Assembly: GCA_024279275.1 (NCBI GenBank)
Contig: JAJRRS010000006.1
Coordinates: forward strand, 18,903-82,902
DNA: 64,000 nt
DNA from: Planctomycetota bacterium
GTDB lineage: Bacteria > Planctomycetota > Phycisphaerae > Phycisphaerales > Phycisphaeraceae
Reading direction: 5' to 3'
Part shown: piece after piece, positions 1 through 8,917 of the stretch
How positions within the stretch are numbered: the stretch's first letter is position 1
Layout: every line of letters starts with the position of its first letter
Translations under genes and position numbers: made by a program
Notes under the pieces: model-generated
Databases searched by the model: none
What the model saw: only the letters and a program-made list of their open reading frames with translations
What the model was told of the DNA's origin: nothing

Positions 1-275
1 AACGCCAACGCGATACCCGTATTCCCGCTGGTCGGCTCGATGACGTGCGTATCCTTCGTCAATATCCCATCACGCTCCGCCGCCTCGATCATCGCCTTAC
101 CGATCCGATCCTTCACGCTTGCCATCGGGTTGAAGTATTCGCACTTCACCAGAACCGTCGCGCCCTCCGGGGCCAGCTTGTTCAGCTTCACCAGCGGAGT
201 GTTGCAGATCGTGTTAACGACGTTGTCGTAGGTTTTGCCATGTAGAAGGTGTTGAGCCTGATCGGTGTGAGTCAT
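1..275 (-). CDS. cysK: Cysteine synthase, N-terminal part (runs off the window)
   Basis: PLP-dependent O-acetylserine sulfhydrylase, which makes cysteine from O-acetylserine and sulfide in the cytoplasm. About 91 residues are visible; the C-terminal part lies beyond base 1. The visible part has the family core [17 protein letters not shown], with the PLP lysine near residue 55, and then [11 protein letters not shown], the substrate/PLP phosphate loop. The start is ATG at 275-273, preceded by AGGA 9 nt upstream. It is clearly paralogous to the complete copy at 1394-2380, and even the leaders share a similar GAATAGGA stretch. An alpha/beta hydrolase gene on the opposite strand separates the two copies. 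Truncation is due only to the window edge. Whether this copy is CysK-, CysM- or CBS-like cannot be decided from the visible part. Confidence 0.93.
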   Translation of the reverse strand, partial: MTHTDQAQHLLHGKTYDNVVNTICNTPLVKLNKLAPEGATVLVKCEYFNPMASVKDRIGKAMIEAAERDGILTKDTHVIEPTSGNTGIALA

Positions 276-518
276 GGTGAGGTGTCCTATTCATCGGCCC
301 ACGAAACGCCGTGCGTTTTCCGTCCGAGCCTGTAGACACCATATTATGCCTACTCATGCCACGCGACAAGGACCGACCCCAACACCCGGCCCACCGCCGA
401 GGTTATCATGTAATGGCACCTCGAATAATTGGAGGTGCCCCACGAAAAAGCCGCTTGCGGCTTCGCGAGGCCCGATGAATGCCTTGCGGATGTGCATCTT
501 TAAGAAGTGGCCTGTTTT

Positions 519-1397
519 ATGACCGCACCCTCTGCCACGACAGACCGCCCCGACCCGCCGATCCCCTCCCGGACCCGACGGCTGATTAAGCGCACCATGA
601 TCTACCTCATCGCCATCTACCTGATCTGGCTCATGATCGGCTGCTCCATCCAGCGGTCGATCCTGTTCCCCAGATCATTAGCAGGCGGTTCCGCTTCCGT
701 CACCCCGCCACAAGGCATTGAAGTGCTGCACATCGACTCCGATCAGGGCCAAGTCGAAGCATGGTTCATCCCAGGCGATGCCGTCACCGCCGAATCACCC
801 GGCCCTGTCGTAATCTTCGCCCACGGCAACGCCGAACTCATCGACCACTGGCCCGACGCCCTGCGCCACTACAAACGCCTGGGCATCAGCGTCCTGCTCC
901 CGGAATTCCGAGGCTACGGCCGATCGGCAGGCGAACCCAGCCAACACGCCATCGCACAGGACTTCGCACAATTCTACGATCAAATCATCCAACGCCCCGA
1001 CGTCGATCCCGCCCGCATCATCTTGCACGGCCGATCCATTGGCGGGGGGGTCGCCGCACAACTCGCCGACGACCGACCATCCGCAGCGATGATCCTCCAA
1101 TCCTCACCCTCCAGCATCAAACGCTTGGCCGCAAGGCTCCTGCTCCCTTGGTTCCTCGTCCGCGACCCATTCGATTCCGTGCGTGTCCTCAAAGATTACA
1201 AACAACCCGTCCTGGTCATGCACGGCAGCGCAGACAAGACCATCCCCCCAAGCCACGCCACTCGCCTCGCCAAAGCCACATCCAACCCCATCAGCCGGTT
1301 GATTTTTTATGATGTCGATCACAACACCCTCCCGCCGGGCGAGCCGTATTGGAAGGATATTGAGCAGTTCTTGATTGATGCCGACGTGCTTCGTTAG
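519..1397 (+). CDS. Membrane-anchored alpha/beta hydrolase (S33/ABHD13-like)
   Basis: A 292-residue serine hydrolase with an N-terminal anchor. After a basic stretch there is one hydrophobic segment (about residues 27-41) ending in LMIGC, which could be a lipobox although the cysteine at about 42 is late. The fold then shows the oxyanion strand FAHGNAE, the nucleophile elbow HGRSIGG (Ser near 173), the acid in HGSADKT (Asp near 239) and the histidine in DVDHNTLP (near 268), so the triad is complete. Close relatives are called alpha/beta hydrolases of the YfhR or ABHD12/13 type; the substrate is unknown. ATG at 519 is preferred over GTG at 507, but neither has a good ribosome binding site. Its stop overlaps the stop of the convergent cysK by three bases. 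Confidence 0.85.
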   Translation: MTAPSATTDRPDPPIPSRTRRLIKRTMIYLIAIYLIWLMIGCSIQRSILFPRSLAGGSASVTPPQGIEVLHIDSDQGQVEAWFIPGDAVTAESPGPVVIFAHGNAELIDHWPDALRHYKRLGISVLLPEFRGYGRSAGEPSQHAIAQDFAQFYDQIIQRPDVDPARIILHGRSIGGGVAAQLADDRPSAAMILQSSPSSIKRLAARLLLPWFLVRDPFDSVRVLKDYKQPVLVMHGSADKTIPPSHATRLAKATSNPISRLIFYDVDHNTLPPGEPYWKDIEQFLIDADVLR

Positions 1398-2380
1398 TAC
1401 CGAAGCCCCTCGAACAACGGCGTAGATAGATACCGCTCCCCAAAGCTCGCCGCCACTGTCACGATCACCTTATCGCGGTTCTGAGGCCGTTCGGCAATAC
1501 GACAAGCAGCACAGACATTCGCACCCGTGCTGATCCCCCCGAATATCCCCTCTTCCAACGCCAGATCGTGCGCCCACATGAAAGCATCCTGATCGCTGAC
1601 ACACTCGGTCGAGTCGATAAGTTTAGTGTCGCAGTTGCGCGGAATGAACCCCGTGCCGATCCCCTGGATCTGATGCGGTGCCGTCTCGATCGGCCGACCC
1701 TTCATCGTCTGTGTGATGACCGGCGAACTGGCGGGCTCGACCGCGACACCTTGATAGTTAGGCTTACGTTCTTTGAGATACCGTGAAACACCCGTAAGCG
1801 TCCCCCCCGTCCCGACCCCGGCAACGAAGATATCGACCTTGCCATCCGTGTCGCTCCAGATCTCCGGCCCGGTCGTGTCGTAATGAGCCTGCGGGTTCGC
1901 CGGATTCTCAAATTGCTGAGGCATCCAGGCCTTGTTGTTGTCCGCAACCAACTCCTTCGCCCTCTCGATCGCACCATTAATGCCCTCAGCCGCTGGAGTC
2001 AGTACCAGGTTAGCCCCCAACGCCTTAAGCAGCGCCCGACGCTCGACACTCATCGACTCAGGCATCGTCAGCGTCAGACGATAATTCTTCTTCGCGCAAA
2101 TAAACGCCAACGCGATACCCGTGTTACCGCTGGTCGGCTCAATGATGTGCGTCTCTTCGTGGACCTCCCCAGCCTCTTCCCCCGCCTTAATCATCGCCCA
2201 CCCAATACGATCCTTCACACTCGCCATCGGGTTAAAAAACTCGCATTTCACCAGTACCGTCGTACCCTCCGGCGCTAGCCGGCCCAGCTTAATCATTGGC
2301 GTCCGCCCGATGGTCCCGATAACCGACGAGTGAATACCCGCCACACGCTCAAGTCGATCCGTATTCTCAGTCATTGGCAT
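1394..2380 (-). CDS. cysK: Cysteine synthase A
   Basis: A full-length 328-residue PLP enzyme (O-acetylserine (thiol) lyase). [16 protein letters not shown] carries the PLP lysine at about residue 56, [11 protein letters not shown] is the substrate-binding loop, VGTGGTLTG binds the PLP phosphate, and GGISTGAN holds the serine that contacts the pyridine nitrogen. ATG at 2380 follows AGGA with 7 nt spacing; a second ATG two codons in is possible. It is one of two adjacent cysteine synthase genes. No serine acetyltransferase or sulfate reduction gene lies nearby. It is convergent with the hydrolase gene, the two stop codons overlapping. Confidence 0.95.
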   Translation of the reverse strand: MPMTENTDRLERVAGIHSSVIGTIGRTPMIKLGRLAPEGTTVLVKCEFFNPMASVKDRIGWAMIKAGEEAGEVHEETHIIEPTSGNTGIALAFICAKKNYRLTLTMPESMSVERRALLKALGANLVLTPAAEGINGAIERAKELVADNNKAWMPQQFENPANPQAHYDTTGPEIWSDTDGKVDIFVAGVGTGGTLTGVSRYLKERKPNYQGVAVEPASSPVITQTMKGRPIETAPHQIQGIGTGFIPRNCDTKLIDSTECVSDQDAFMWAHDLALEEGIFGGISTGANVCAACRIAERPQNRDKVIVTVAASFGERYLSTPLFEGLRY

Positions 2381-2492
2381 CTGATATTCCTATTCGGCCT
2401 GGACCCGGTACGTCGTCATCCTTAATATCGGCAATCATTCCTGACGCCTTAAGACGATGAAATCGGTTAATTCCATCCGATTTGCCCGAGAT

Positions 2493-2520
2493 TTGCCCTT
2501 GCCTCAGACACACCTACAAT
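2493..2520 (+). promoter_or_regulatory. Promoter of tpx
   Basis: TTGCCC (2493-2498), a 16-bp spacer and TACAAT (2515-2520) form a sigma70-like promoter. It would give a leader of roughly 80 nt before the ATG at 2610. The gene also has an AAAAGG ribosome binding site. Confidence 0.5.
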
Positions 2521-2609
2521 GCGGCACGCCACCGAATTGGCTCGTTATTACGATCCCGTTCCCCACGAACTTATCCGCCCTCACACGGGCTACTAAAAGG
2601 ATTCCCACC

Positions 2610-3122
2610 ATGACCGAACGCGCCGCCGCCGTCACCCTCAAAGCCAACCCCATGACCCTCATCGGCGCTGAACTCAAGGTCGGCGATCAAGCCCCCGACT
2701 TCACACTCAAAGCCAACGACATGTCCGACAAAACCCTCGCCGACTTCGCAGGCAAGGTCAAAATCATCTCCATCGTCCCCTCACTGGATACCCCCGTCTG
2801 TGACACACAGACCCGCAAGTTCAACCAAGACGCCGGCGGCCTCGACGGCGTCGTCGTCCTCACCGTCAGCGTTGACCTACCCATGGCACAAAAACGCTGG
2901 TGCGGCGCAGCAGGCGTCGAAAACGTCGTCTGCCTCTCTGACTTCAAAGACCACAGCTTCGGCAAAGCCTACGGCGTACGCATCAAAGAAGTCGGCCTCC
3001 TCGCACGCCAAGTCATGGTCCTCGATAAGGACAACACCATTAAGTACATCGAACTCGTCCCCGAAGTCACCCACGAACCTAACTACGACGCAGCGCTGGA
3101 TGCGGCGAAAAAGCTCGTGTAA
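2610..3122 (+). CDS. tpx: Thiol peroxidase (Tpx-type peroxiredoxin)
   Basis: A 170-residue atypical 2-Cys peroxiredoxin that reduces hydroperoxides with electrons from thioredoxin. [12 protein letters not shown] carries the peroxidatic cysteine (about Cys64) and KRWCGAAG the resolving cysteine (about Cys98), matching the E. coli Cys61/Cys95 pair. A third cysteine lies in VVCLSDF (about Cys108). Length and the C-terminal [15 protein letters not shown] agree with the family. Reading continues upstream in frame, but ATG at 2610 with AAAAGG 9 nt before it is the clear start. A small lipoprotein gene begins 6 nt after the stop and may be co-transcribed. Confidence 0.95.
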   Translation: MTERAAAVTLKANPMTLIGAELKVGDQAPDFTLKANDMSDKTLADFAGKVKIISIVPSLDTPVCDTQTRKFNQDAGGLDGVVVLTVSVDLPMAQKRWCGAAGVENVVCLSDFKDHSFGKAYGVRIKEVGLLARQVMVLDKDNTIKYIELVPEVTHEPNYDAALDAAKKLV

Positions 3123-3128
3123 GTATTT

Positions 3129-3548
3129 ATGCAATACAGTCTCAAGGCCATCCTGGTAGTGTTACTACTCTCATTTTTTGGGTGTAGTGATTCTCCACCT
3201 ACTGCTGAGACATGTGTGATATTGGCCCCCACACAGGTTGGAGGGCCTCGGCTGGGTTTTGCAAACTTCCAATCGGATGTGGCTGTATTCACCCCTATTA
3301 CTCAGGGGTTAAAGGCAGTTCTTGGTAGTCCGGCTGGCATACTCGTTGAAGTTGAAGCGGTTCGGATGCCAATCGGTGATGTTGCGGTATTCGAAGTTAC
3401 ATTGAAATGCAATGTACAGGTATCGTTTATGCTAGATGATTGGGAAGACGTAACAGTGAAAGTCAATGACAAACTTCAAGATATCCCGGTTGTGTTAACA
3501 CCCGGGAGCTATGACTTGGTTATTGAGGGGCATCCGTCCTATCAGTAG
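3129..3548 (+). CDS. Small lipoprotein of unknown function
   Basis: 139 residues. The N-terminus is a lipoprotein signal: MQYSLK, a hydrophobic run, then LLLSFFGC with the lipid-accepting cysteine near residue 19. The mature part looks beta-rich, including MPIGDVAVFEVTLKCNVQV and a C-terminal segment ending VVLTPGSYDLVIEGHPSYQ. The last segment resembles the end of immunoglobulin-like or transthyretin-like domains, but I cannot name a family. The gene is visibly more AT-rich than its neighbours, so it may be recently acquired or lineage-specific. It starts 6 nt after tpx; there is no strong ribosome binding site. Confidence 0.6.
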   Translation: MQYSLKAILVVLLLSFFGCSDSPPTAETCVILAPTQVGGPRLGFANFQSDVAVFTPITQGLKAVLGSPAGILVEVEAVRMPIGDVAVFEVTLKCNVQVSFMLDDWEDVTVKVNDKLQDIPVVLTPGSYDLVIEGHPSYQ

Positions 3549-3591
3549 CTGGGGTGATCACGATTTGGAGTTGTCCTCGCCTGCTTGGTCC

Positions 3592-4608
3592 TTACCCCAG
3601 CACCCGCTCCGCCGCACCGTAATAAACCGCCTTGAGCGCCTCCCCACCAATCCCCGCCCCGCGCAGCTCAGCAGTAGACTTCTCATCCAACGACGGGTCC
3701 ACCATCGACAGGTCCGGATCAACAATCGGGCTTAGCCCATCGTACTTCGTCTCGATAAGCGTGCGCAGCGCCCAGTACCGGCTGGCATACAAATCAAAAT
3801 CGATGTTGCCATCATTCGCCACAATGTCCGTGCCAAAGAGAACCCGCCCCGCGTTGCGCTCGCAAAACGCGCGAAACTGATCGGCATGCTTGCTCAACTC
3901 ACGAACCTGCCACTTCGCCGCACTCGTATCCAACACATAATTCGGATGACGATCCAGCATCCCCTGCACAAAGTCCAAATCCTCCGGCGACCCACCCATG
4001 TGCGCACCAATCCACGTCACATCATCGTACTCATCCAACAAATCTTCCAAAGGCTCAAACTGCCCCCGCTTCGTCCCATACTTCTTAGGGTCCGTGTACT
4101 TGGTCGCAAACCAGGTATCCGGATCGCCGATGTGCGTCATAAAAATCCGATACCCCAGATCATACGCCAGCTTGATGCTCTCCTTACGCGTCGGCGAATC
4201 CATATGAAACGCCTCCGCATGCAGGTCACGCCCCCGTGGTGCCGCCCAGAACTTAATGATTCGGCAACCCTTCTCGCGAAACTTCTCCATCCGATATAAC
4301 CAGTCCGTCGTAAACGTCCCAGGCTCACGCGCCGCCTCATAATTCGGCACCGCAATAAACTCAATACGATCACCATACGCCTCAGTGATCGCATCAATAT
4401 TTTCCAGCTTGGTCATCGACACCGTCTTGGTCACGCCAAATAAATCAGCAATCTCAAAGTACAACCTCGCCGCATCGACCGTCCCAATATGCGTATGAAT
4501 ATCAATGATCGGCCCGCCATACCCAAACCCCTTCGCCTCCGCCCGGTAATCCAGACCCAACCGGTTCGCATCATTGATCGGCTTCTGATTCAGCGTCGTA
4601 GGTGTCAT
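3592..4608 (-). CDS. Amidohydrolase-2 family metal-dependent hydrolase
   Basis: 338 residues with a TIM-barrel amidohydrolase pattern. The first metal-ligand pair is IIDIHTHIG (His38 and His40), a later histidine lies in GAHMGGSPEDLDF (about residue 200), and the catalytic aspartate in FGTDIVANDGN (about 261). Relatives in the amidohydro_2 family act as decarboxylases or C-C/C-N hydrolases; the substrate cannot be read from the sequence. The C-terminal ELRGAGIGGEALKAVYYGAAERVLG is typical of this family's end. A TAGAAT -10-like hexamer lies at 4650-4655 on the minus strand, leaving a leader of about 40 nt with no clear Shine-Dalgarno. Confidence 0.82.
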   Translation of the reverse strand: MTPTTLNQKPINDANRLGLDYRAEAKGFGYGGPIIDIHTHIGTVDAARLYFEIADLFGVTKTVSMTKLENIDAITEAYGDRIEFIAVPNYEAAREPGTFTTDWLYRMEKFREKGCRIIKFWAAPRGRDLHAEAFHMDSPTRKESIKLAYDLGYRIFMTHIGDPDTWFATKYTDPKKYGTKRGQFEPLEDLLDEYDDVTWIGAHMGGSPEDLDFVQGMLDRHPNYVLDTSAAKWQVRELSKHADQFRAFCERNAGRVLFGTDIVANDGNIDFDLYASRYWALRTLIETKYDGLSPIVDPDLSMVDPSLDEKSTAELRGAGIGGEALKAVYYGAAERVLG

Positions 4609-4729
4609 AGTCTCGCCAGCTCGGGTATCGGTGGGGGGGTAATGCAGCTATTCTAGGCCGCGATTCACCAAAGGCCAACGCGAATAAAAAAGGAAGTTGC
4701 CTCGTTTCAACACACCCGCACCCCCATAG

Positions 4730-4749
4730 CCCCCGCCGGAAGGCGGGGG
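4730..4749. repeat. Single CATAGCCCCCGCC palindrome (REP-like)
   Basis: An 8-bp perfect hairpin, CCCCCGCC-GGAA-GGCGGGGG, preceded by CATAG. It belongs to the same family as the paired elements at 38985-39087, 46045-46113 and 60270-60354. It sits in the 242-bp gap between the amidohydrolase and HAD genes, which otherwise holds only the TAGAAT element. Confidence 0.7.
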
Positions 4750-4850
4750 TTCGATAGCACCACCCACAACCACCAAACCCTCTCACGCCACCCGCCCCTC
4801 CCAAACAAACCACGCGACATAAATACGCAACGCCAAATTAACCAACCCAT

Positions 4851-5744
4851 ATGTCAAACGATACCCCCAACAACCCACCAACCCCCAGCACACCCGGTTC
4901 CCCCAACCCCGCCCCCCCTGACCCCGGGGGCGGGGCCGGCCCCATCAAACTCGTCGCCATCGACCTCGACGGCACACTCCTCCGATCCAACAAACACCTC
5001 AGCACCGCCAACGCAAAAGCCATCGCTCAGGCAACCAACCAAGGCATCCACATCATCCTCGCCTCCGCCAGACCCCCACGCAGCGTCCGCGACATCTACC
5101 ACCACCTCGCGCTCGACACCCTGCAAGTCAACTACAACGGCGCACTCGTCCACGACATGCCCCGTGGCAAACACGTCTTCCATCAACCCATGTCCGCCAC
5201 CCTTGCAAAAAAAATCGTCAACTTCGCACGCAAGATGGACCCCAACGTCGTCATCAGCATCGAGGTGCTTGATAAGTGGTACACCGACCACGTCGACGAC
5301 AAGCTCCCCACCGAAACCAGCAAGCACTTCAACCCCGACTTCGTCGGCCCACTAAGCGCCTTCCTCACCGTCCCCGTCACCAAACTCATGCTCCTCGCAC
5401 CCCCCGAAAAACTACGCCCCATCCACCAGGCCGTCCGCACTAAGTTCGCCAAAGACATCGCCATCCTCATCAGCGACGACTACCTCATCCAACTCGTACA
5501 CAAACAAGTTGACAAAGCCAACGCCCTGAAGCTTGTCGCCGAAAAATACAACGTCCCACGCCAACAAGTCATGGCCATCGGCGACGCCGACAACGACCTG
5601 GGCATGGTCCAATGGGCAGGCCTGGGCGTCGCCATGGAAAACGGTTGGCACCAACTCAAAAAAATCGCCGACATCATCGCACCCCCCAACGACGACGACG
5701 GCGTAGCCAAAATCCTGAAAAAATACGTCCTCGACCGTCAATAA
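4851..5744 (+). CDS. HAD-superfamily phosphatase (Cof-type, subclass IIB)
   Basis: 297 residues. After a low-complexity Pro/Gly-rich N-terminal tail of about 30 residues the Cof-like fold begins with VAIDLDGTLLRSN (nucleophile and acid/base Asp pair). Motif II lies in ILASARPP and motif IV in AIGDADNDLGMVQWAG. A type-IIB cap sits between, about residues 90-200. Such enzymes dephosphorylate sugar phosphates, pyridoxal phosphate or other small metabolites; the substrate is unknown. The proline-rich tail is coded by GC-rich near-repeats and is unusual for the family; an internal start cannot be excluded, but no other ATG precedes the first motif. Confidence 0.88.
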   Translation: MSNDTPNNPPTPSTPGSPNPAPPDPGGGAGPIKLVAIDLDGTLLRSNKHLSTANAKAIAQATNQGIHIILASARPPRSVRDIYHHLALDTLQVNYNGALVHDMPRGKHVFHQPMSATLAKKIVNFARKMDPNVVISIEVLDKWYTDHVDDKLPTETSKHFNPDFVGPLSAFLTVPVTKLMLLAPPEKLRPIHQAVRTKFAKDIAILISDDYLIQLVHKQVDKANALKLVAEKYNVPRQQVMAIGDADNDLGMVQWAGLGVAMENGWHQLKKIADIIAPPNDDDGVAKILKKYVLDRQ

Positions 5745-6056
5745 AACTCTCTAAACACCCTCCCCCTCAAAGCCCACTGATGCACCGCCCCGGTGCTTCG
5801 GTGGGGTCTCCCCCAGACTCTTCAACATGCCCAATAACCACCTACCCATAAGATCAAGCGTGAAGAAGTATCCGCAGATTACGCAGATTTTCAGATAGGA
5901 AGTGCCCACGCACGCCTCTCTCTATTTCCTCCTCCTTAATCTGCCCCATCTACGAAATCTACGGATAACCTCTTCTCCCCGCATTTCCTCTCCCAACCCC
6001 ATCACCATCCACCCGCAATTTGATATGCCCACCCTCCCGCGTCACAATACCCCGCT
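5745..6056. other. Intergenic region with a decayed ATCCGCAGATT inverted repeat
   Basis: No gene seen. 5868-5889 reads GTATCCGCAGATTACGCAGA and onward. 5936-5969 holds a degenerate reverse copy (TTAATCTGCC...TACGGATAAC). This is a worn copy of the long inverted repeat at 37479-37660. A CACCG-CCCC-GGTG hairpin lies near 5782. Confidence 0.6.
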
Positions 6057-7097
6057 ATGTCCATCAAAGCCGCTATCGTCGGGCCGACCGGTTACACAGG
6101 TGTCCACCTGATCGACATCCTGCTGCGCCACCCCTCCGCAGAATTAACCTACCTCGCCAGCCACCGAGAAGAACTCCCCGACATCCGCGACGAGTTCCCC
6201 ATACTCCTTGGCCGACTCGACGATCATCTAGCCCAGTGCCGACCCATCGACGCTGGAGCCATCGCAGACCAGGCCGATGTGGTTTTCCTCGCGCTCCCGC
6301 ACCGCGCCGCGATGAGTTACGCCCCAAAACTCCTGGACGCCGGCCTGCGGGTCATCGACCTCTCCGCAGACTACCGACTCGCCAACCCCTCACTCTACGA
6401 ACAAGTTTACGACCAGCCCCACACCGACACCGAAAACCTCGACGAAGCTGTGTATGGCCTCCCAGAATTAAATAGAGACCAGCTCCCGGGGGCCATGCTC
6501 GTCGCCAACCCAGGCTGCTACCCAACCGCCGCCGCGCTCGCCGTCGCGCCCCTGCTGTCCCACAGCCTCATCAAACACGACCCCATCATCATCAACGCCG
6601 CCAGCGGAACCACCGGCGCAGGCAAAAAACCCAACGACCTGCTCCACTTCCCCAACCAAAACGAATCCTACCTACCCTACGGCGTCATCGGCGGGCACCG
6701 ACACCAACCCGAAATCGAACAAACCCTCTCACTCGTCGCAGGCAAACCCATCCACACCCTCTTCGTCCCACACCTCCTCCCCATCGACCGAGGCATCTTA
6801 GAGACGATCTACTTAGAGCCCACCGACCCCGACGTCACCGAAGACGAACTCTTCGAGGCCTACGAAGACGCCTACGCCAACGAACCCTTCGTCCGAGTAA
6901 GAGAAGGCCTCCCCAACCTCAAACACGTCGTCGGCACAAACTTCTGCGACCTATCCGTAAGACTCACCAAACAAGGCGACCGACCCACAATCGTCGTCTT
7001 CAGCACCATCGACAACATGATCAAAGGCGCCTCCGGCCAAGCCATCCAAAACATGAACGCGGTGTTTGATCTGGATGAGACGACGGGGTTGGTGTGA
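6057..7097 (+). CDS. argC: N-acetyl-gamma-glutamyl-phosphate reductase
   Basis: 346 residues; reduces N-acetyl-glutamyl phosphate to the semialdehyde with NADPH in arginine synthesis. The Rossmann motif AAIVGPTGYTG opens the protein, ALPHRAAM and VIDLSADYRL follow, and the catalytic cysteine lies in NPGCYPTAAAL (Cys154). SGTTGAGKK and GGHRHQPEIEQ are typical of type 1 ArgC. The start MSIKAAIVG sits exactly at the Rossmann strand. A CACAAT hexamer lies 8 nt before the ATG with no ribosome binding site, similar to but weaker than the leaderless pattern seen elsewhere here. No other arg gene is adjacent. Confidence 0.95.
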   Translation: MSIKAAIVGPTGYTGVHLIDILLRHPSAELTYLASHREELPDIRDEFPILLGRLDDHLAQCRPIDAGAIADQADVVFLALPHRAAMSYAPKLLDAGLRVIDLSADYRLANPSLYEQVYDQPHTDTENLDEAVYGLPELNRDQLPGAMLVANPGCYPTAAALAVAPLLSHSLIKHDPIIINAASGTTGAGKKPNDLLHFPNQNESYLPYGVIGGHRHQPEIEQTLSLVAGKPIHTLFVPHLLPIDRGILETIYLEPTDPDVTEDELFEAYEDAYANEPFVRVREGLPNLKHVVGTNFCDLSVRLTKQGDRPTIVVFSTIDNMIKGASGQAIQNMNAVFDLDETTGLV

Positions 7098-7119
7098 TTG
7101 GTGGTGTAGGATGTGCCCC

Positions 7120-7149
7120 AAGAACGGTATCCGACACCGTTTCTTACCC
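7120..7149. repeat. Palindromic repeat, left copy
   Basis: The 27 bases at 7123-7149 recur as an exact reverse complement at 8395-8421. The core ACGGTATCCGACACCGT is an imperfect palindrome. This copy lies between the argC stop and the 3' end of the convergent gene and could form a hairpin of about 11 bp. Confidence 0.85.
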
Positions 7150-8082
7150 ACTAGCTGAGTGGTTGGTCGATTGTGCCTGGCCCTTACCACCAGAAGTGTA
7201 TGCGACATGATTATCGTCAGATCCCGGTCCCTTATCCTTGACCGTATCGATCATCCCGATGGCTTCATCGAAAAAAACCAGGCGTTGCTCTTCAGATACC
7301 GGGAGCTGTTGTTCTAATAGCTTCCGACGCTCACGCAACTGTTCCGGATGGCTCGGATAGATTTCCAAGTTCATCAACTTCTGTGGATTACCCGAAAATA
7401 CTCGAAGATATAACCGCAGTCCGTCTTGGTGAAGCTCGTAAAAATTACGATACATCTTACGATCGGCCATCCCCAAGTAGTGATACGAGAGAACCTCTGC
7501 GAGTATGTTCTCGCCTGAAATGTCATTGCCCATGGCAAACGCGGAACGCGCAGCCTCAAGCAGCGAGCGGTTTCTCCAATACTGCCTCTCCAAACCTTCA
7601 CCTGCCGCATAATCGCTACGGCTCAATGCTTTGTATCTGGAGAATACCTGATCGGTTTGTTGTGTGTATGTCTGCAGCAGGGTGGCAGCGCCCCACCCCG
7701 CCCTGAAGCGAACTTCACCGGGGGCGTCTATTTCTTCAGTAATCTGATCGAATTGGTCCACCACCTCAAGAATCGAAGTGGTATCCGGGGGATCGAAAAA
7801 GTGGCCGGGTTCTTTCGAGGGATCCTGTGCACGGGCGGACTGGATGTCCACTAAGTAATAACGAAGCATGTGCCGGCGTGGATCATCGGGCATGCTCTCT
7901 AACAATGCCTTGATGGCGTTTTCCCGCTCCGCACTCCTAACGGTGAGGGTATCTAGGATCTCTTGCACCGGGTCCGATGCCGTATCATCCAGATGCGCCG
8001 TTTGGCCTGACACCTCGCCACATGCAAGAGAGATCAGGCAGACGGCGCACAGGGGTTGAGATATCTTCTGTAAATGGAGCAT
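7144..8082 (-). CDS. Secreted or lipid-anchored protein of unknown function
   Basis: 312 residues, not recognised. The N-terminus MLHLQKISQPLCAVCLISLACG is a signal sequence; LISLAC could be a lipobox (Cys near 21) or the protein could be cut after VSGQTA. The rest is soluble, mostly helical and charged, with several aromatic/basic patches such as ERQYWRNRSLLEAARSAFAM that recall tetratricopeptide-like helices without a clear repeat. The last 35 residues are Gly/Ser/His-rich. ATG at 8082 is preceded by TAGAAT with a 6-nt gap and no Shine-Dalgarno. The gene is bracketed by a 27-bp inverted repeat. Confidence 0.7.
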   Translation of the reverse strand: MLHLQKISQPLCAVCLISLACGEVSGQTAHLDDTASDPVQEILDTLTVRSAERENAIKALLESMPDDPRRHMLRYYLVDIQSARAQDPSKEPGHFFDPPDTTSILEVVDQFDQITEEIDAPGEVRFRAGWGAATLLQTYTQQTDQVFSRYKALSRSDYAAGEGLERQYWRNRSLLEAARSAFAMGNDISGENILAEVLSYHYLGMADRKMYRNFYELHQDGLRLYLRVFSGNPQKLMNLEIYPSHPEQLRERRKLLEQQLPVSEEQRLVFFDEAIGMIDTVKDKGPGSDDNHVAYTSGGKGQAQSTNHSASG

Positions 8083-8088
8083 CGGTCT

Positions 8089-8094
8089 ATTCTA
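8089..8094 (-). promoter_or_regulatory. -10-like TAGAAT for the unknown secreted protein gene
   Basis: TAGAAT, then 6 nt, then ATG (8082); no Shine-Dalgarno. This is one of twelve TAnnnT elements placed 6-7 nt before a start codon, consistent with a leaderless transcript. Confidence 0.5.
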
Positions 8095-8284
8095 GCCGCG
8101 ATTCTTGGTAATGTGCTCCCCGACGTCTGAAAGTTCTCGCAACAGGTGATAGGTTACGTTCAAGGTGTCTCCGTTTACAGCCTCGGAACTGTACACTTGT
8201 GTATGATTGATCTGGTAGATACGCCCGTTAACTGGGTTTTTCAGAAATATGGGTGACGCGACCACGCCGGACCCTAGTGCCGTG

Positions 8285-8394
8285 TCATCCTACAACTTTC
8301 GGATATAGCCGTTTGAGTTTGTTGCGTGCCTGATCGGTGGTGAACTGCCAATCTACGCCGGTTTGTGCGGTGTTGCGTGCGGCGGACCAGGCCC
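8285..8394 (-). pseudogene. IS630-family transposase remnant (C-terminal end)
   Basis: About 35 codons reading WSAARNTAQTGVDWQF, then TTDQARNKLKRLYPKVVG and a stop, match the extreme C-terminus of IS630-type transposases. The upstream part of the gene is missing: the frame abuts the palindromic repeat at 8395-8421 directly and no DDE core is seen beyond it. It is a relic left by an old insertion and deletion. No terminal inverted repeats of an IS630 element were found. Confidence 0.75.
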
Positions 8395-8421
8395 GGGTAA
8401 GAAACGGTGTCGGATACCGTT
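8395..8421. repeat. Palindromic repeat, right copy
   Basis: Exact reverse complement of 7123-7149. It sits directly against the IS630 transposase remnant. Confidence 0.85.
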
Positions 8422-8917
8422 AATCTGAGGAAATCTAAAGCGTCGGAAGTCGATACAGACATTGAGCGCTGAAAGTGCGCACGATGTCGGCCATTCCACC
8501 GGATAAAAATGCGGCCTGTCACATATTGGATTAGTCACTGCAGCGGCCCGGCTTACGCCAACTCGAAAGGCCATTCAGGCCGCCCATGTGCGCGCATACG
8601 CGGCATTTCATCCATAGATAGAGACGCGACTTATTCCTGGAAATACATCCGGGGGCCGGGGAATCCGGGGGGCGTCTGCTGACAACCTCACGACGGCGAT
8701 CGACAGCTACCCTGAGTATCCAAAGATTAAAAGGACCAGGACTCGCGGGCTGTTGTGATCGGGGATACCCGATCACAAACTTGGTAGCGGATCGCCCCGG
8801 CCAGATAGCGGATCAACAGCACACGGGCTTGACCTGGTCCCAATGATCCCCTGGCTGCCGCTACCGCCGGAACCTTGTGAGGCTTTAGATTGATGATTGA
8901 TGACTTGAAGAACAAAA

